Assembly (NCBI GenBank): GCA_025769875.1
Contig: JAGFNK010000309.1
Span: forward strand, 1-63,741
Direction: 5' to 3'
DNA length: 63,741 bases
Source of the DNA: Russula earlei
Lineage: Eukaryota; Basidiomycota; Agaricomycetes; Russulales; Russulaceae
Below, piece after piece: positions 32,349-44,294 of the stretch. The number at the start of each line of letters is the position of its first letter. Position 1 is the stretch's first letter. The notes under the pieces were generated by a model that had not been told where the DNA came from, searched no databases, and saw nothing but the letters and a program-made list of their open reading frames with translations. A program made the position numbers and the translations under genes.

Positions 32349-33311
32349 TGTCAAGACTCACTGTTGAACTATCCAGTTCAAGAGCGAGGGATAAGCTCGA
32401 AGACAAGTCGATAGACGTCCAAGACGGCGTGGGCAAGAAGTAAAGTCCAGAGTAGTAACAGGTACCAGAGAGGCACAGTTACTGTGAGAGTAGGGCAATC
32501 ACGCAGAGAAGAGGCCAGGATAGTCACAAGGGGACGGTCCTTAAAGGAGTATCCCAGGAATAGAGAGTGCCGTAAACAAATGGACAGTCTGAGGACTGTC
32601 CGCTACTTTATTGAGCGCTTATATACTACAAGAGAACTGCTAAGTAGGGAACAAGTCATAACCTTGTTATCAAGCACAATAGAGTGATGAGTAAGAAGTC
32701 AGAGGATGCTTACTGAGCATGCTCCGTCATGCTCAGTAAGCTGCTGAGTAAGAAGGCTCCTCTTGATGAGTAAGAGCTTCTCTTGTCCATGTGTTCACTG
32801 CTTTTAGTGCACATGTGAGCACCTGATTCATTTCCTGTTAGTTAGTTTAGGGCCGGTCATTTGAGGACTTGTAGTTTGGTTAGGGGATAGTGTTATCTTA
32901 TAAGGCCCTTGTATAGTTCTATTAGGGTCCTTAGAGTCGACCCTAATACTTCTATTAAGGTCCTTAGTATTGCCTTATAGTCCGTTCTATAGTTATTAGA
33001 GTTGGTCTAATAACGCGTTGTAGGGCCTTTGATACTAGGTTAGTGCCTATTGTAGAACTTCTAGGGTCGTTCCAAAGGGTCTTTAGGAAGGCCCTAATAC
33101 TGTCTTTTGTTGCTAAAAGGGTTGCTTTTAAGTGGGGCTTGCTGTATGTCGATTGTGCCGAGAATCGCTCGCGCAACAATGCACGCGCGATATTGTGGAC
33201 ACCTCTACTCACCCCTTTTGCTCATGTGAACAGGGTGACACCATGGAGGCTGGGTTTCCTCCTATAAGGAAGGGTCGTTCAAGGGCCCTCTCCGGAGAAT
33301 GGTTCATGACA
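32349..33311 (-). repeat. LTR-D without target duplication, at a deletion
   Basis: Complete 963-bp LTR-D, but the flanks are CTTAG and ATGGG, not a duplication. It joins Gypsy B gag directly to the second half of RT, so the intervening gag end, protease and RT start (with the catalytic YxDD) are gone. Confidence 0.92.
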
Positions 33312-34290
33312 ATGGGAGTATCATAAAAACCTCGTTACTCGCATCTTCAAGAAGCTTCAAGATAATGACCTCTTCCTTAAACCCAAGAAATGTCAATTCC
33401 ACAAAGAAGAAATTGACTATCTTGGTGTCATTATCGGCAGAGGAATGATCAAGATGGATCCAATCAAAGTCAAGAGAATTCACAATTGGAAACCCCCTAC
33501 CAATCTACATGAACTATGCTCTTTCCTTGGCTTTGGGAACTATTATCACAACTTCATTCCAAAATATTCAGACATCATTCAACCTCTAGTCTGGCTCACA
33601 AAGAAGAACAAACCTTGGGTCTTGGATAACTACACAGAATCATCATTCAATATTCTCAAGAATATCTTCACCCATTATCCTGTTCTTCGAAACCCAGACT
33701 TCAACAAACCTTTCATTGTTGATGCTGATGCCTCTTCTTTCGCTCTGGGAGCCACTATATCTCATCAATTTGAAGATGGTATCCATCCCCTGGTATATTA
33801 CTCCAGGTCACTACTACCAGCAGAAAGGAACTACAATATCCATGACAGAGAACTACTCGCTATAGTATCTGTCCTTAAAGAATATCGACACTGGCTACTT
33901 TGGGCATGTCATGAAGTGACTATTTGCACTGATCATGCCAATCTGGCCTACTTCCACAAACCCCAGGACCTTTCACCATGTCAAGCAAGGTGGATGGCCC
34001 TCCTCCAAGAAGACAACTTCAAGTTGACAACTATCCCTGGAAAATCTAACACTGTTGCCGATATTCTATCACGACAACCTGATCACAAAGGAGAAAACAT
34101 TCATAACAAAGCCATCACACTACCTGATCACATCTTCAATGAGCACTTGCAAAAGGCAAACATTCTTGAAGCTCATGCTCCTACCCTTAATCATACCTTT
34201 GGCAATAACGAGGAAGCTTTTGCACGCAAAGCCTACTCACACAAGTCACTCCCCTTATGCACTTACCTGCCTGATGACCCCGTTTTCTGA
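33312..34290 (+). pseudogene. Gypsy B RT C-terminal half and RNase H
   Basis: Starts in the RT region after the lost YxDD site: KPKKCQFHKEEIDYLGVIIG, then SFLGFGNYYHNFIPKYS. RNase H: FIVDADASSFALGATIS, ERNYNIHDRELLAIV and ICTDHANLAYF, then ADILSRQPDH. Open from 33445 to a TGA at 34288-34290, where copies of family A read through into integrase. Without the N-terminal RT half it cannot be active. Confidence 0.92.
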
Positions 34291-35547
34291 TGGGAAATCT
34301 TGAAGGAAGTCCATGATTCCCCAGTGGGAGGACACCCTGGCATCACTAACACTTGGGATCTTATAAGAAGGAAATATGAAGAGCCAGGACTCCACCTCTT
34401 CATAGAAGAATATGTCAAGGGATGTGCTAAGTGTCAAGAATCTAAAGCCATCACCACCCTGAAACATGCCCCACTCCAACCATTTGATACTAAGGTGTCA
34501 GCTGGCCCCTTTCAATATGTTTCAATGGACCTTATCACAGACCTTCCAAAATCCAGACCATATGATTCCATTCTCACCATTGTCAATCAAGGCTGTTCAA
34601 AGGCTGCAAAGGTTATCCCCTGCAATAAAACCATAGATGGCCTGGGCATCGCCATCAAGTACCTGGATAATCTATTTCCATGGTTCAGATTCCCAAGAGA
34701 ATTATCTCTGACAGGGACCCCTGTTTCAAAGGAAACTTCACCAGGTCCATCTGTAAAGCCACAGGGATCAAACAAAATTTGAGCACTGCCTTCCACCCAT
34801 GCACCGATGGACAAACTGAGTGGGTGAACCTCTGGATAGAAACTTACCTAAGGGAATTCGTAAATATGATTGGCACACACTACTTCCTATTGCTGAGTTT
34901 GCTCACAATACTTGGCAACATGAAGGCACAGGCACACACCACATGAACTTCTTATTGGTTTCAATCCAACTGCCAAATGGACTACAATAGACATATCTGT
35001 TCCTGAGGCTGAAACACGTCTCAAAATCATGGAACAGATACGATCAAGGGCACAGGAACAACTTCTGAAACGCATTAAACCATCAGAAGAACCAAGAAAG
35101 CTCAAAGAAGGACAACTGGTGTGGCTGGATGGACATAATCTTGTGGTTAAGGCCCCATCAAAGAAGCTTGCCCCTTGGCGATATGGACCATTTGAAGTGA
35201 TAAAACAAATCACACCAGTGGCATATCACATCAAATTGCCCCCATCAATGAAAATCCACAATGTGTTTCATGTGGATCTTCTCATGCCATTCACTGAAAC
35301 AGGGGCATATGGCAAAGCTTTTACCCGACCACCACCTGACATTGTACAAGGAGAAGAAGAGTATGAAATTGCTGCTATCATTGGAGACAGAAAGTACCAA
35401 GGCAGGACACAATACCTTGTTCATTGGGAATGATACCTGGTTTTGGAATGCTCATGGGTCAACTCTGCTGACCTTCACACTCCAGCTCTACTCAAAAAAT
35501 ACTTGAACTCAAAGACAAATTCCCCTGTGGGTGGACGAGCTCATGTA
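34291..35547 (+). pseudogene. Gypsy B integrase with chromodomain
   Basis: Zinc-binding HDSPVGGHPGI and CAKCQESK; core SMDLITDLPKSRPYDSI (first Asp), a slip near 34685, IISDRDPCFKGNF (second Asp) and HPCTDGQTEWVN, where the usual Glu is replaced in the ERM-type motif. The GPF/Y-like region APWRYGPFEVIKQI and PPSMKIHNVFHVDLL follow. The chromodomain is YLVHWE, a TGA, then SWVNSADLHTPALLKKYL. Chromodomains direct integration to heterochromatin in related elements. Confidence 0.9.
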
Positions 35548-35682
35548 TAAAAACCCTCCTCCAGAACTCAAGATTGCAGAGCATCTTCTACAACTTGCTT
35601 GCCATCTCATTCACTCTACCTACCAAACTCCTTCCTCACCTTCTTCACCTTCAAACTCTACCTCTTCTCATTACTGCCAATG

Positions 35683-36870
35683 TCTCAATCCCCAGTTTAT
35701 ATTCCATCCTCACCCATCCCAACCTACTCATCCCCTGCCTACTGTCCCTCATCCCCAGTCCCCACTTGTGCCTCCCCCATTCTCACCTACCCTTCCCCAA
35801 CACTGTCCTATGCTGACGTCAACGCCATCGCCTCCCCCACTTCCCAATTGGCAAGAAGGTCTCTACCCTTCAAGAACCCTCCTGCCTATGCGTGCGATGA
35901 GGATGACAACAACACCACCACCCAAGTCTGTCTCTCCCCTCTTTCACCTTCCATCTCCCTCTCCTCAACCCTTCTTGGATCTGAGTGCAATGCCCTGGGA
36001 CTTGACCTTTTCCCAGCATGCACTCCATCCCCAGTCTCCCTTGCCGAGCAGTTTGAGGCTGCTGAATTCTTTGATGCCCCTTGCCTTCCACAACCCAGCC
36101 CTGACTGGATCCCCTCCTCTGACTACCCCCTCATTGACTTCACCATCCCAGAATACCCAGGAAGAACCGGCTACAGGGCCAACTAGTTTCTTATCGAGCT
36201 GGAGGCCTGACCAGAACGCCTCATCCATGCTACCCTTGGCAAGGGAGCCTCCATCTTCTCTCACGTACTCACACCCATCCCTGCTGCCTGGCCCATCTCT
36301 GTACACAACAAGGAGCAGTGGGACATGCTCCTCGCTGACCAGCCTGACTTCATCACCAGGGCCGTTGAGGATGACAACAACCCCTCCCTTACAGCAGGGG
36401 TCAAGTCTTACAGGTTCAGAACATCAGAAATACTCAAAAGGAGACAAACCATATGCCTCCTCTTCACACAAATCCTCGAGCACCAAGGCCACCTCAAGGA
36501 GGTCAAACAAACTCTTGCTGCCACCAATACTCTCAATAGGGTTACCCTTAACCTCCATTGGCAAGACCGCTCTGAGGAAGAAGAAGGTGATAGTCGCTTA
36601 CAGGAACTTATGCGACTCGATTCGTCTTCCTCTGCTGACTCCTTCTGACCTGCTGACTCATCCTTCACCTCCAACGAGTCAAGACCTCCCAGATCTACCT
36701 TCATCTCTGCCAGTCACCCCAGAAAAACCTGCTTTCATTGCGGTGAACTGGGGCACATATGACCAGTCTGTCCCCACAGATCAGATTGTGCAACAAAAAG
36801 GGTACAATCTTCGAAGTCAGACCAACCTTGGAGGAAAGTAGGTCAACCTTATCGTCAATCTCACTTCTAG
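35683..36870 (+). pseudogene. Third ORF of Gypsy B: Pro-rich protein with C-terminal CCHC knuckle
   Basis: A single reading frame of 396 codons from ATG 35683 (MSQSPVYIPSSP) to TAG 36868-36870, interrupted only by four stops (TAG 36184-36186; TGA near 36208, at 36646-36648 and 36760-36762). Features in order: Pro/Ser-rich N-terminus, acidic patch (DEDDNN), a helical region with VKSYRFRTSEILKRRQ (about 36400), a Glu-rich stretch, and a zinc knuckle CFHCGELGHI-stop-PVC (36730-36771). The frame ends 19 bp before the 3' LTR. A matching ORF is in family A at 44227-43071. Function unknown; RNA binding is inferred from the knuckle. Confidence 0.78.
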
Positions 36871-36879
36871 GGCCTTTAT

Positions 36880-36889
36880 GGGGGGGTGA
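36880..36889 (+). other. Polypurine tract of Gypsy B
   Basis: GGGGGGGTGA immediately before the 3' LTR. Confidence 0.75.
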
Positions 36890-37767
36890 TGTTACAACAT
36901 TTTCCTTTTACGTTTACTTCTTACCTTTTGCTATGGACTGCTTGCCTTCGTACGCCCCTTTACTTACTGGTCTCGTGATCTCTTATGTCTTGTGAGCTCT
37001 TTGGTGTTATCATGTGATCCATACACGTCCAGGTAATGCTGGATTGCTGTTACTTTCACTTTGTTTGATTCTCTTTCCTTTTATACTTACTTCACAAGTT
37101 CGACTGTGCAATGCTGTGCACTTACTGTGCAGCACAGTCACTTGATTCTGACTCATTTGTGGCCTCATTTCTATGACTCCTACTTATTATGACTCCTACT
37201 ATACTAGTAGCACAGTCAAAGCGCAGCTATTTCTGTGCTTCTCCTGTATAAACTCAGTACTTTGTGACCAAAGCCCTAAGCTTGGTCTCTTGTAGAATCC
37301 AACCTACTCTTGTCCAACATATTCACCTGCAACCCACACAACTCCTAATCCTCAAACCACATCCACCTCTCCATTTCACCAACTCTTCACACACACACAC
37401 CATCCACCGTCTACTCTTTGCCTCTCCCTTCCTCCCCTAAGAGTCTCTCTTCACTCTACTGAGAAGAGCTCTCCTCCTTCAAGGACATACCTCCCTCTCT
37501 CTGCATGTTCAAGGTCTACAATGGACTTGAATGCATATAGCTAGTGGAACCAGCCCTAGTCTATCCCATTACAAACTTACCCTAGCTTCTCAATGGACCA
37601 AGTTGTACTAGGAAGGGTCTATTGGCCATGACCTGTTTAGCATAAAACACTTTGACCGCTGCAGGGATCCTTATTCATTACAACAGGAACCAGCCCATTT
37701 ATCAAAACACACTTTACTATCAACTTGACTTCAGGCTTGAGAACTGACACGGCTTGTTACTGTGACA
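36890..37767 (+). repeat. 3' LTR of Gypsy B
   Basis: 878 bp, TGTTACAACATT to TACTGTGACA, uninterrupted; this copy shows the intact LTR-B. Confidence 0.94.
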
Positions 37768-38710
37768 AATAGTGGGAAAATTACAAATTCCACTCTGAAC
37801 CCTCAGAACCCCTTGTCCAATTATCAACATAGATGGTGCCAATAACCAAGGAGGAGCCCTTACACACTATGCTCACATGGCTGTACGACATGGCCCCACC
37901 ACCTGACTTCTCACCTTTTATGTTACAAACCTAGGAGAAGACAGGATGATCCTTGGATACCCCTTCTTGAGGGCCCTGAACCCTTTGGTTAATTGGAGTA
38001 CTGGTCATCTTAGGAACCACTTGGGAGTCCTCCTTACCCCCATCCCCTCAGTAACCCCACCTAAGATCTGAATTGCACATCTCAGAACAACTACCATCCC
38101 CCCAGAATACATCCAACATCAGAAAGTCTTCTCCAAAGAAGCAGCCAAGAGATTCCCACCCAGTTGAGGAGAACTCAACTTCAGAATCACCCTGAAACCT
38201 GATGCCCCCAAAGTCCTCGATTGTTGAACTCACCCCCCCCCCCCAGAACAAAAAACAAGAACTTTCTAGACAAATACAGGAAGATCTAGCCAAAGGCTTT
38301 ATCAAAGATGGGGTATTGGATTTCATATCCTCCGTCTTCTTTGTCCAGAAAAAGGATGGCACCACCCCACAAATGGTAGTAGACTACCAAAAACTCAACA
38401 ATGCCACAGTTCCTGACTACCATGCCTGACCAAATATGGAAGAGCAATTACACCAATTAAGGGGCAAAACCACCTTCAGCAAATTTGACATCAGGGCTGG
38501 TTACAACAACATCCTGATTCACCCAGAAGACCAACACAAAGGTGCTTTCAAAACCCAATTTGGCACCTTCATCCCCATGGTAATGGGCTTTGGCTTTACC
38601 AATGCCCCAGCAGCCTTCCAACAGGCAATGAAGCACACCCTCCAGCCCTGGCTTTTAAAGTACCCAGAAAACACCTGCAATTATCTGGACAATGTGGTGA
38701 TAGCCACAGG
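37768..38710 (+). pseudogene. Gypsy E protease end and RT first half
   Basis: Protease end: FYVTNLGEDRMILGYPFLRA. After stops, RT starts with LSRQIQEDLAKGFIKDG, SVFFVQKKDGTTPQMVVDYQ, FSKFDIRAGYNNILIHPEDQ and the catalytic NYLDNVVIATG, where the usual second Asp of YxDD reads Asn (YLDN). At least five stops or slips are present. It breaks at LTR-D (38711) exactly after the catalytic loop. Confidence 0.9.
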
Positions 38711-39671
38711 TGTCATGAACCATTCTCCGGAGAGGGCCCTGGAAGGACCCTTCCTTATAGGAGGAAACCTGGTCTCTATGGTGTCACCCTGTTCACACGA
38801 GCAAAAGGGGTGAGTAGAGGTGTCCACAATATCGCGCGCGCATTGTTGCGCGAGCGATTCTTGGCACAATCGACATACAGCAAGCCCACTTAAAGGCAAC
38901 CCTTCTAGCAACAAAGGACAGTATTAGGGCCTTCCTAAGGACCCTTTGGAACGACTCTAAGAGCTCTACAAGAGGCACTAACCTAGTATCAAAGGCCCTA
39001 CAACGCGTTATTAGACCAACTCTAATAACTATAGAACGACTATAAGGCAATACTAAGGACCTTAATAGAAGTATTAGGGTCGACTCTAAGGACCCTAATA
39101 GAACTATATAAGGGCCTTATAAGACGACACTATTCCCTAGCCAAACTACAAGTCTTCAAATGACCGGCCCTAAACTAACTAACAAGAAATGAATCAGGTG
39201 CTTACACGTGCACTAAAAGTAGTAAACACGTGGACAGTGGAAACTCTTACTCATCAAGAAGAGTCTTCTTACTCAGCAGCTTACTGAGCATGACCGAGCA
39301 TGCTCAGTAAGCATCCTCCGACTTCTTACTCATCACTCTATTGTGCTTGATAACAAGGTTATGACTTGTTCCCTATTTAGCAGTTCTCTTGTAGTATATA
39401 AGCGCTCAATAAAGTAGCGGACAGTCCTCAGACTGTCCATTTGTTTACGGCACTCTCTATCCCTGGGATACTCCTTTAAGGACCATCCCCTTGTGACCAC
39501 TCTGGCCTCTTCCCTGCGTGATTGTTCTACTCTCACAGTAACAATACCTCTTTGGTATTTGTTACTACTTTGGATTCTACTCCTTGCCCACGCCGTCTTG
39601 GACGTCTACCGACTCATCTTCGAGCTTATCCCTCGCTCTTGAACTGGATAGTTCAACAGTGAGTCTTGACA
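38711..39671 (+). repeat. Solo LTR-D in Gypsy E RT
   Basis: 961 bp, duplication ACAGG (38706-38710, 39672-39676). Confidence 0.95.
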
Positions 39672-40812
39672 ACAGGGGAACACCTTCACCAAAAAAATCA
39701 TGCACAAATTTCTTGACCTCCTTGAAAGAGACTCTTATTTCCATAAAGCATCCAAGTGCACCTTTGAGCAAAAGGAAATCAACTTCTCAAGCTTCCACAT
39801 CAACCAGAGGACCCTCAAGATTGATCTGGTCAAAATGGATGGCCTCAAGAACTGGCCAAGACCACCAAACAACATGAAACAGGTACAACAAGTCATGGGC
39901 ACCCTTAACTACCAACAACCATTCATTTGAGACTTCACCAAAATAGCTTGCCCCATCTTTTCCACAATCAAAAAAGGAACAACCTTCCTCTGGACCCCAG
40001 AAGCAACCAGTGCCCTAGAAACCCTGATCTCGGCAATTTGCAAAGACCCAGAACTCTACACCACCAACCCCAACCTTCCATATGAACTAGAAACAGATGC
40101 TTCACAATTCACTACTGGAGCAATCCTGTTTCAAAAGGACCCAAGAGGAAAAAGGAAAATGATTGGCAGTATGTCACACACATTCAATGAAGCAGAAAGA
40201 AACTACCTGGTCTGGGATAGGGAGTTTCTGGCCCTAATCCTTGCACTCCAACACTGGTGGTACTTGCTAAGTCGGAACTAAACACCTCATCAAAATTTTC
40301 ACGGACCACACTAACCTTGCTCACTACCAACTCCCCCACAAAATCAACCAAATAATCATGGGTTATATCTCCACACTTGGAGACTATCACTTCGAAATCC
40401 ACCACAAGCCCAGGGTTTCCAACTGCGCAAATGCCCTCTCATGATGACCAGACCACAACAATGGGTTGGGAAACAATCAAAACATCACAGCACTTCCCAA
40501 CAAACTCTTTATTCACACACTTCACATGGAAGATTTATACGAACAAGTCCTAAAAGAACAAAAGGACTGACAATCAGATCTACTTATGTGGAAGGTCAAA
40601 CACAACCTCCAAGAAGAAGATGGTGCACTATTCAAAGATAGAAAACTGATTGTGCCATATCAAGAACCTCTTCTACAAAACATATTACATATGTATCACG
40701 ACAGCATCCTTGGGGGACATACAGGGAACACCCAAACCTTGTATTCAATTCAAGAGTCCTTCTGGTGGCCAAAAATGGGCTACTTCATCTGAGACTACAT
40801 CTGAGGTTGCAG
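39672..40812 (+). pseudogene. Gypsy E RT second half, RNase H, integrase start
   Basis: Picks up in frame after the LTR: KKIMHKFLDLLERDSYFHKA, CTFEQKEINFSSFHI, then RNase H YELETDASQFTTGAILFQKD, RNYLVWDREFLALILALQHW, FTDHTNLAHYQLP. The integrase N-terminus is DGALFKDRKLIVPYQEPLLQ then MYHDSILGGHTG. Several stops, mostly TGA. It ends at LTR-D just inside the zinc-binding motif. Confidence 0.88.
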
Positions 40813-41774
40813 TGTCATGAACCATTTCCTGGAGAGGGCCCTTGAATGACCCTTCCTTATGAGAGGAAACCCAGCCTCTATGGTGTCACCCTGTTCACAT
40901 GGACAAAAGGGGTGAGTGGAGGTGTCCACAATATCACATGCGCATTGTCACACAAGTGATTCTTGGCACAATCAACATACAGCAAGCCCCACTCAATGGC
41001 AACCCTTTTCGCAATAAAGGACAGTATTATAGCCTCCCTAAGGACCCTTTAGGATGACTCTAAGTGCTCTAAAATAGGCACTAACACAATACTAAAGACC
41101 CTACAACATGTTATTAGACTAACTCTAATAACCATAGAATAAACTATAAAGCAATACTGAGGACCTCAATGGAAGTATTAGGGTCAACTCTAAGGACCCC
41201 GATAGAACTATATAAGGGCCTTATAGGCAACTCTATTCCCTGAACCAAACTACAAGTCCTCAAATGACCAGCCCTAAACTAACTAACAGCAAATGGATCA
41301 GGTGCTTTGCACATGTACTAAAGCAGTGAACACATGGACAGTAAGGGCTCTTACTCATCAATACAAGCCTCTTACTCAGCAGCTTACTGAGCATAACTGA
41401 GCATGCTCAGTAAGCGTACTCTGACTTCTTACTCATCCGTCTATTGTGCTTGATAACAAGGTTACGACTTGTTCCCTATTTAGCAGTTCTCTTGTAGTAT
41501 ATAAGCGCTCAATAAAGTAGCGGACAGTCTTCAGACTGTCCATTTGTTTATGGCACTCTCTATCCCTGGGATACTCCTTTAAGGACTGTCCCCTTGTGAC
41601 CATTCTGGCCTCTTCCCTGCATACCTGCTCAACTCTACCAGTAACCATACCTCTTTGGTACTTGGTACTGCTTTGGACTCTACTTCTTGCCCACACCATC
41701 TTGGATGTCTATCAACTCGTCTTTGAACTTATCCCTTGCTCTTGAACTGGATTGTTCAACAGTGAGTCTTGACA
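40813..41774 (+). repeat. Solo LTR-D in Gypsy E integrase
   Basis: 962 bp. Duplication TTGCA (40807-40811, 41775-41779) with one extra G at 40812. Confidence 0.9.
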
Positions 41775-42468
41775 TTGCACCACCTGTCAAGCCAACAAGT
41801 CCTCTACACACCCCACTTGTCCCCCAATTCACCCGGTTCCCCCCTGTTGAAGCAGATGGGCTGCAGGTTATGATAACAATGATAAGATCCTTAAGATCTA
41901 TCACAAGATATTTCAGTATGGTGTAAGACAAGACTATAATTCAGTAATACCTATCACAAGATATCTACAATGCGTGATTAGATGCGAGAGATAAGATAGG
42001 AAACAGTAAGTACTCACTTCAGTATTGTGTAAGACAAGACTGAAGTGATCTATTGAAATATGACGCTCTCAAGTACTCCAGAGCATCTCTAAGTACACTG
42101 CAAGTAGCTACCATCAATAAGAAACAAAGATCATACAAGGATCAGTCATTATTAGCTACCGATTGTCATCAATTAACTTATCATTGTAAGTAATGCAGAT
42201 CTCAGCATATGAGCTGAGCCAGAATGCATGATCCAGTGCGTCATGCGCCTGAGCTAAACTGGTGATGCCTGGTCTGTGTAACCAACATGTCAACACATGT
42301 CTGAGCTGTGATTACATCACAATGTCCCAGGGTAGTGGTACTGTAACACACCAAATCAATGATAATCTCAACACCCCCAAATTCCAAAAACCATTTCGAA
42401 CCTTAGCAATTGATTGGATTGTTGACCTTCCTCTGTCAGGAGGAAATAATGCCATCATGACCATTACC
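41775..42468 (+). pseudogene. Gypsy E integrase core, first part (split by LTR-F2)
   Basis: 41775-41870 encodes CTTCQANKSS, the second half of the zinc-binding motif, and a Pro-rich linker. 42374-42468 encodes KFQKPFRTLAIDWIVDLPLS (first catalytic Asp) and ends where Gypsy A copy 2 inserted. Confidence 0.85.
41871..42373 (-). repeat. Solo LTR-F2 (diverged Copia LTR)
   Basis: About 503 bp, plus strand TGATAACAATG to AATCTCAACA. It is a distant relative of LTR-F (shared CAGTATTGTGTAAGACAAGACTGAAGTG-type inverted motifs and TGAGCTGAGCC block) and the same family as 56737-56929/59818-60080. No clear target duplication (GGTTA versus CCCCC). Confidence 0.82.
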
Positions 42469-42959
42469 TGTCACCGACTGGGGGCGGTGTCACTGACAAA
42501 TTGGTTCATGCATGAGACATGCGCACTGAGTCAAGTGAGACAACAAGTTCTCGCAGAAGTTGGGGGTCTCAGTGACAACACAGCAAGAGCTAGTGTGTAC
42601 CGCGAAGAGGGAAAACAGTGAATAAGTCTTCGTGTTCGAAGACTTGATGAGACGAAAGAGTTTCTGAGACGTTTGCTTGATTCCCTGCAAGCCTACAGTT
42701 CCGAAGCTGGAATCCAGTGATATTCACAAGAGAACAAGCTTAGGGCTTGTTCTCTTCTACAGACAGGTTTATATAGGCAATATGTCCTATATCAAATAAT
42801 AGACATGAAGTAGTAATGAGGCGATCAAGACTGGAACATGCTGGAAGGTGATGGTACATGCAAGGCTAATGAGTCATGAGAATTCACGGGAATCATGAGG
42901 CTTATCTGGGTAGGCTTGTCCGGTTGCCAGTCCGGTCCGAAGAGCCGGTACTTGTGACA
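42469..42959 (-). repeat. 3' LTR of Gypsy A copy 2
   Basis: 491 bp. Differs from the 5' LTR mainly at CpG positions (for example CACTGAC/CGCTGAC, TTGGTTC/TCGGTTC, GACATGC/GACGTGC). Retains the exact primer sequence (42731-42743). Confidence 0.95.
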
Positions 42960-42972
42960 TCACCCCCTTGTT
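42960..42972 (-). other. Polypurine tract of Gypsy A copy 2
   Basis: AACAAGGGGGTGA on the minus strand, directly before the 3' LTR. Confidence 0.75.
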
Positions 42973-43070
42973 AATGTCTAAGCAATGTAAGGGATGATGG
43001 TAGAGGGACAGCAACAAGTGTGATAGTGAAGTTGATCGCAGGGGACTCAACACATTCTATCGGTTTTGCA

Positions 43071-44227
43071 TCACCGGTGTGGATTTCTGCAGAGGTCAGC
43101 TATGTGTCTGTGATGGTTGCAGAGGACACAGATGGCGATTTTGGGGCATTCGATGGTGTCATGTCCTCCGTTGTGGCACCAAGTGCACATTTGTCGGAGA
43201 GTCGGGGAGAGAAGTGATACCAAGGGTCCATTAGGGCTTGTTTGGCATCTTGGTGTTGTTGATCGGTGAGTTGAGGCATGGTCCCAAATAAGACCCAAGG
43301 TTTGAGGCGAGCTTTGGCATTAGCTTTGGCTAGTTTGATCTCCAAGTCCCTTATTTCCCATACCATGTCGTGATACCTTTCTCAAGCGGTGACAAGACTA
43401 TTTGCCATTTGTTGTGTCTTTTTTATGGCGAATCGATAATGTCGTACTTCGGCTTCTAGAGATAGGTCTTGTTCAAACCTAAGTGCTTCATCTATGGCCA
43501 TGGTGTGTCGAAGGCTGTCTTTGAACAAGAAGGCGTCCTTCTGTGTAAGAAGAGGGCGAGAATAGGGGTCAGCTCATGCTCAGATGGGTATACGATAAGT
43601 GGGGCATCCGGGGCCATAGGTGGCCAATAGTGAGGGGAAGCCATGTGTGAGGTCGGGGAGAAAAAAATGAGGGGGAATTGTATTGTCTTCGTTGCCTGGG
43701 TCAGGGATCAGCAGATCAAGTCCAAGGTCTCCTTCTTCCCATCCTTCTCCAAGTTCTTCTAGCTCCGAAGGTTGGGTGTGATTGGTAGGTGGTTTGTAGC
43801 TAGGAGGTGGTGTTCTTTCGAGATTGATTGGGGTGAAGTTTTCATTAAGCAGGACAACATTTTCAACTTGCTCAATGATGGGGGTTGTTATGCGTGGGGG
43901 AATTGGAATGGGGTCAGGTGATGGGGAGCGGACGTGGTAGGAAGGGCTGTGGGTTCTGATGGGGGAACCAGTTCCTTGTGCAGGGGATCGATTGCCAAAG
44001 GTGCGCAGTATAGTGGTAAGAGAGTCATCCTCCCATAGTTCGCGTGCTTGTACAATCATTGTGGCATGTTGTGCTGCGCATCGAATAAGCAGTCTAGTAT
44101 TGATGGTTGCCGCTGTTGAAGGGAATGGTTCTCTAGACAACGGCAGGTGGATGAGCACAGGGGAGTAAGGAGGAGTTGGTACGAGAGTGACAGTGGAGGC
44201 AGCGGGAGAGTTCCGTGTGGAGGACAT
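43071..44227 (-). pseudogene. Third ORF of Gypsy A: Pro-rich protein with two CCHC zinc knuckles
   Basis: Begins MSSTRNSPAASTVTLVPTPP, 68 bases after the chromodomain stop, and is open to 43580. The same frame then continues through TGA stops (43580-43582, 43574-43576, 43382-43384) and one frameshift near 43190. Order: Pro/Ser-rich region, acidic patch (EELGEGWEEGD), VRHYRFAIKKTQQMA (about 43440), a helical Lys/Ala stretch, then CTWCHNGGHDTIEC (43187-43146) and CVLCNHHRHIADLC (43130-43089), both C-x2-C-x4-H-x4-C. Ends at TGA 43071-43073. Same place, length and layout as the Gypsy B third ORF. Confidence 0.8.
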
Positions 44228-44294
44228 ATTGTAGTATGGGGAAGATGGAGTGGTAAGGAATGATTGTTTGTTGGCAGTGTCTTTATACTTGGGG

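Larger units (their letters stand above)
28973..37767 (+). mobile_element. Gypsy family B (chromovirus with third ORF)
   Basis: Plus-strand element with a 5' LTR (28973-31456, carrying nested LTRs), primer-binding site, gag, RT to chromodomain, a third ORF, a polypurine tract and a 3' LTR (36890-37767). It is in Gypsy E between gag and protease. No matching duplication is seen (ACAAG versus AATAG), and Gypsy E lacks sequence across the junction, so the site was rearranged. A solo-type LTR-D at 32349-33311 replaces the gag end, protease and RT start. Confidence 0.9.
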
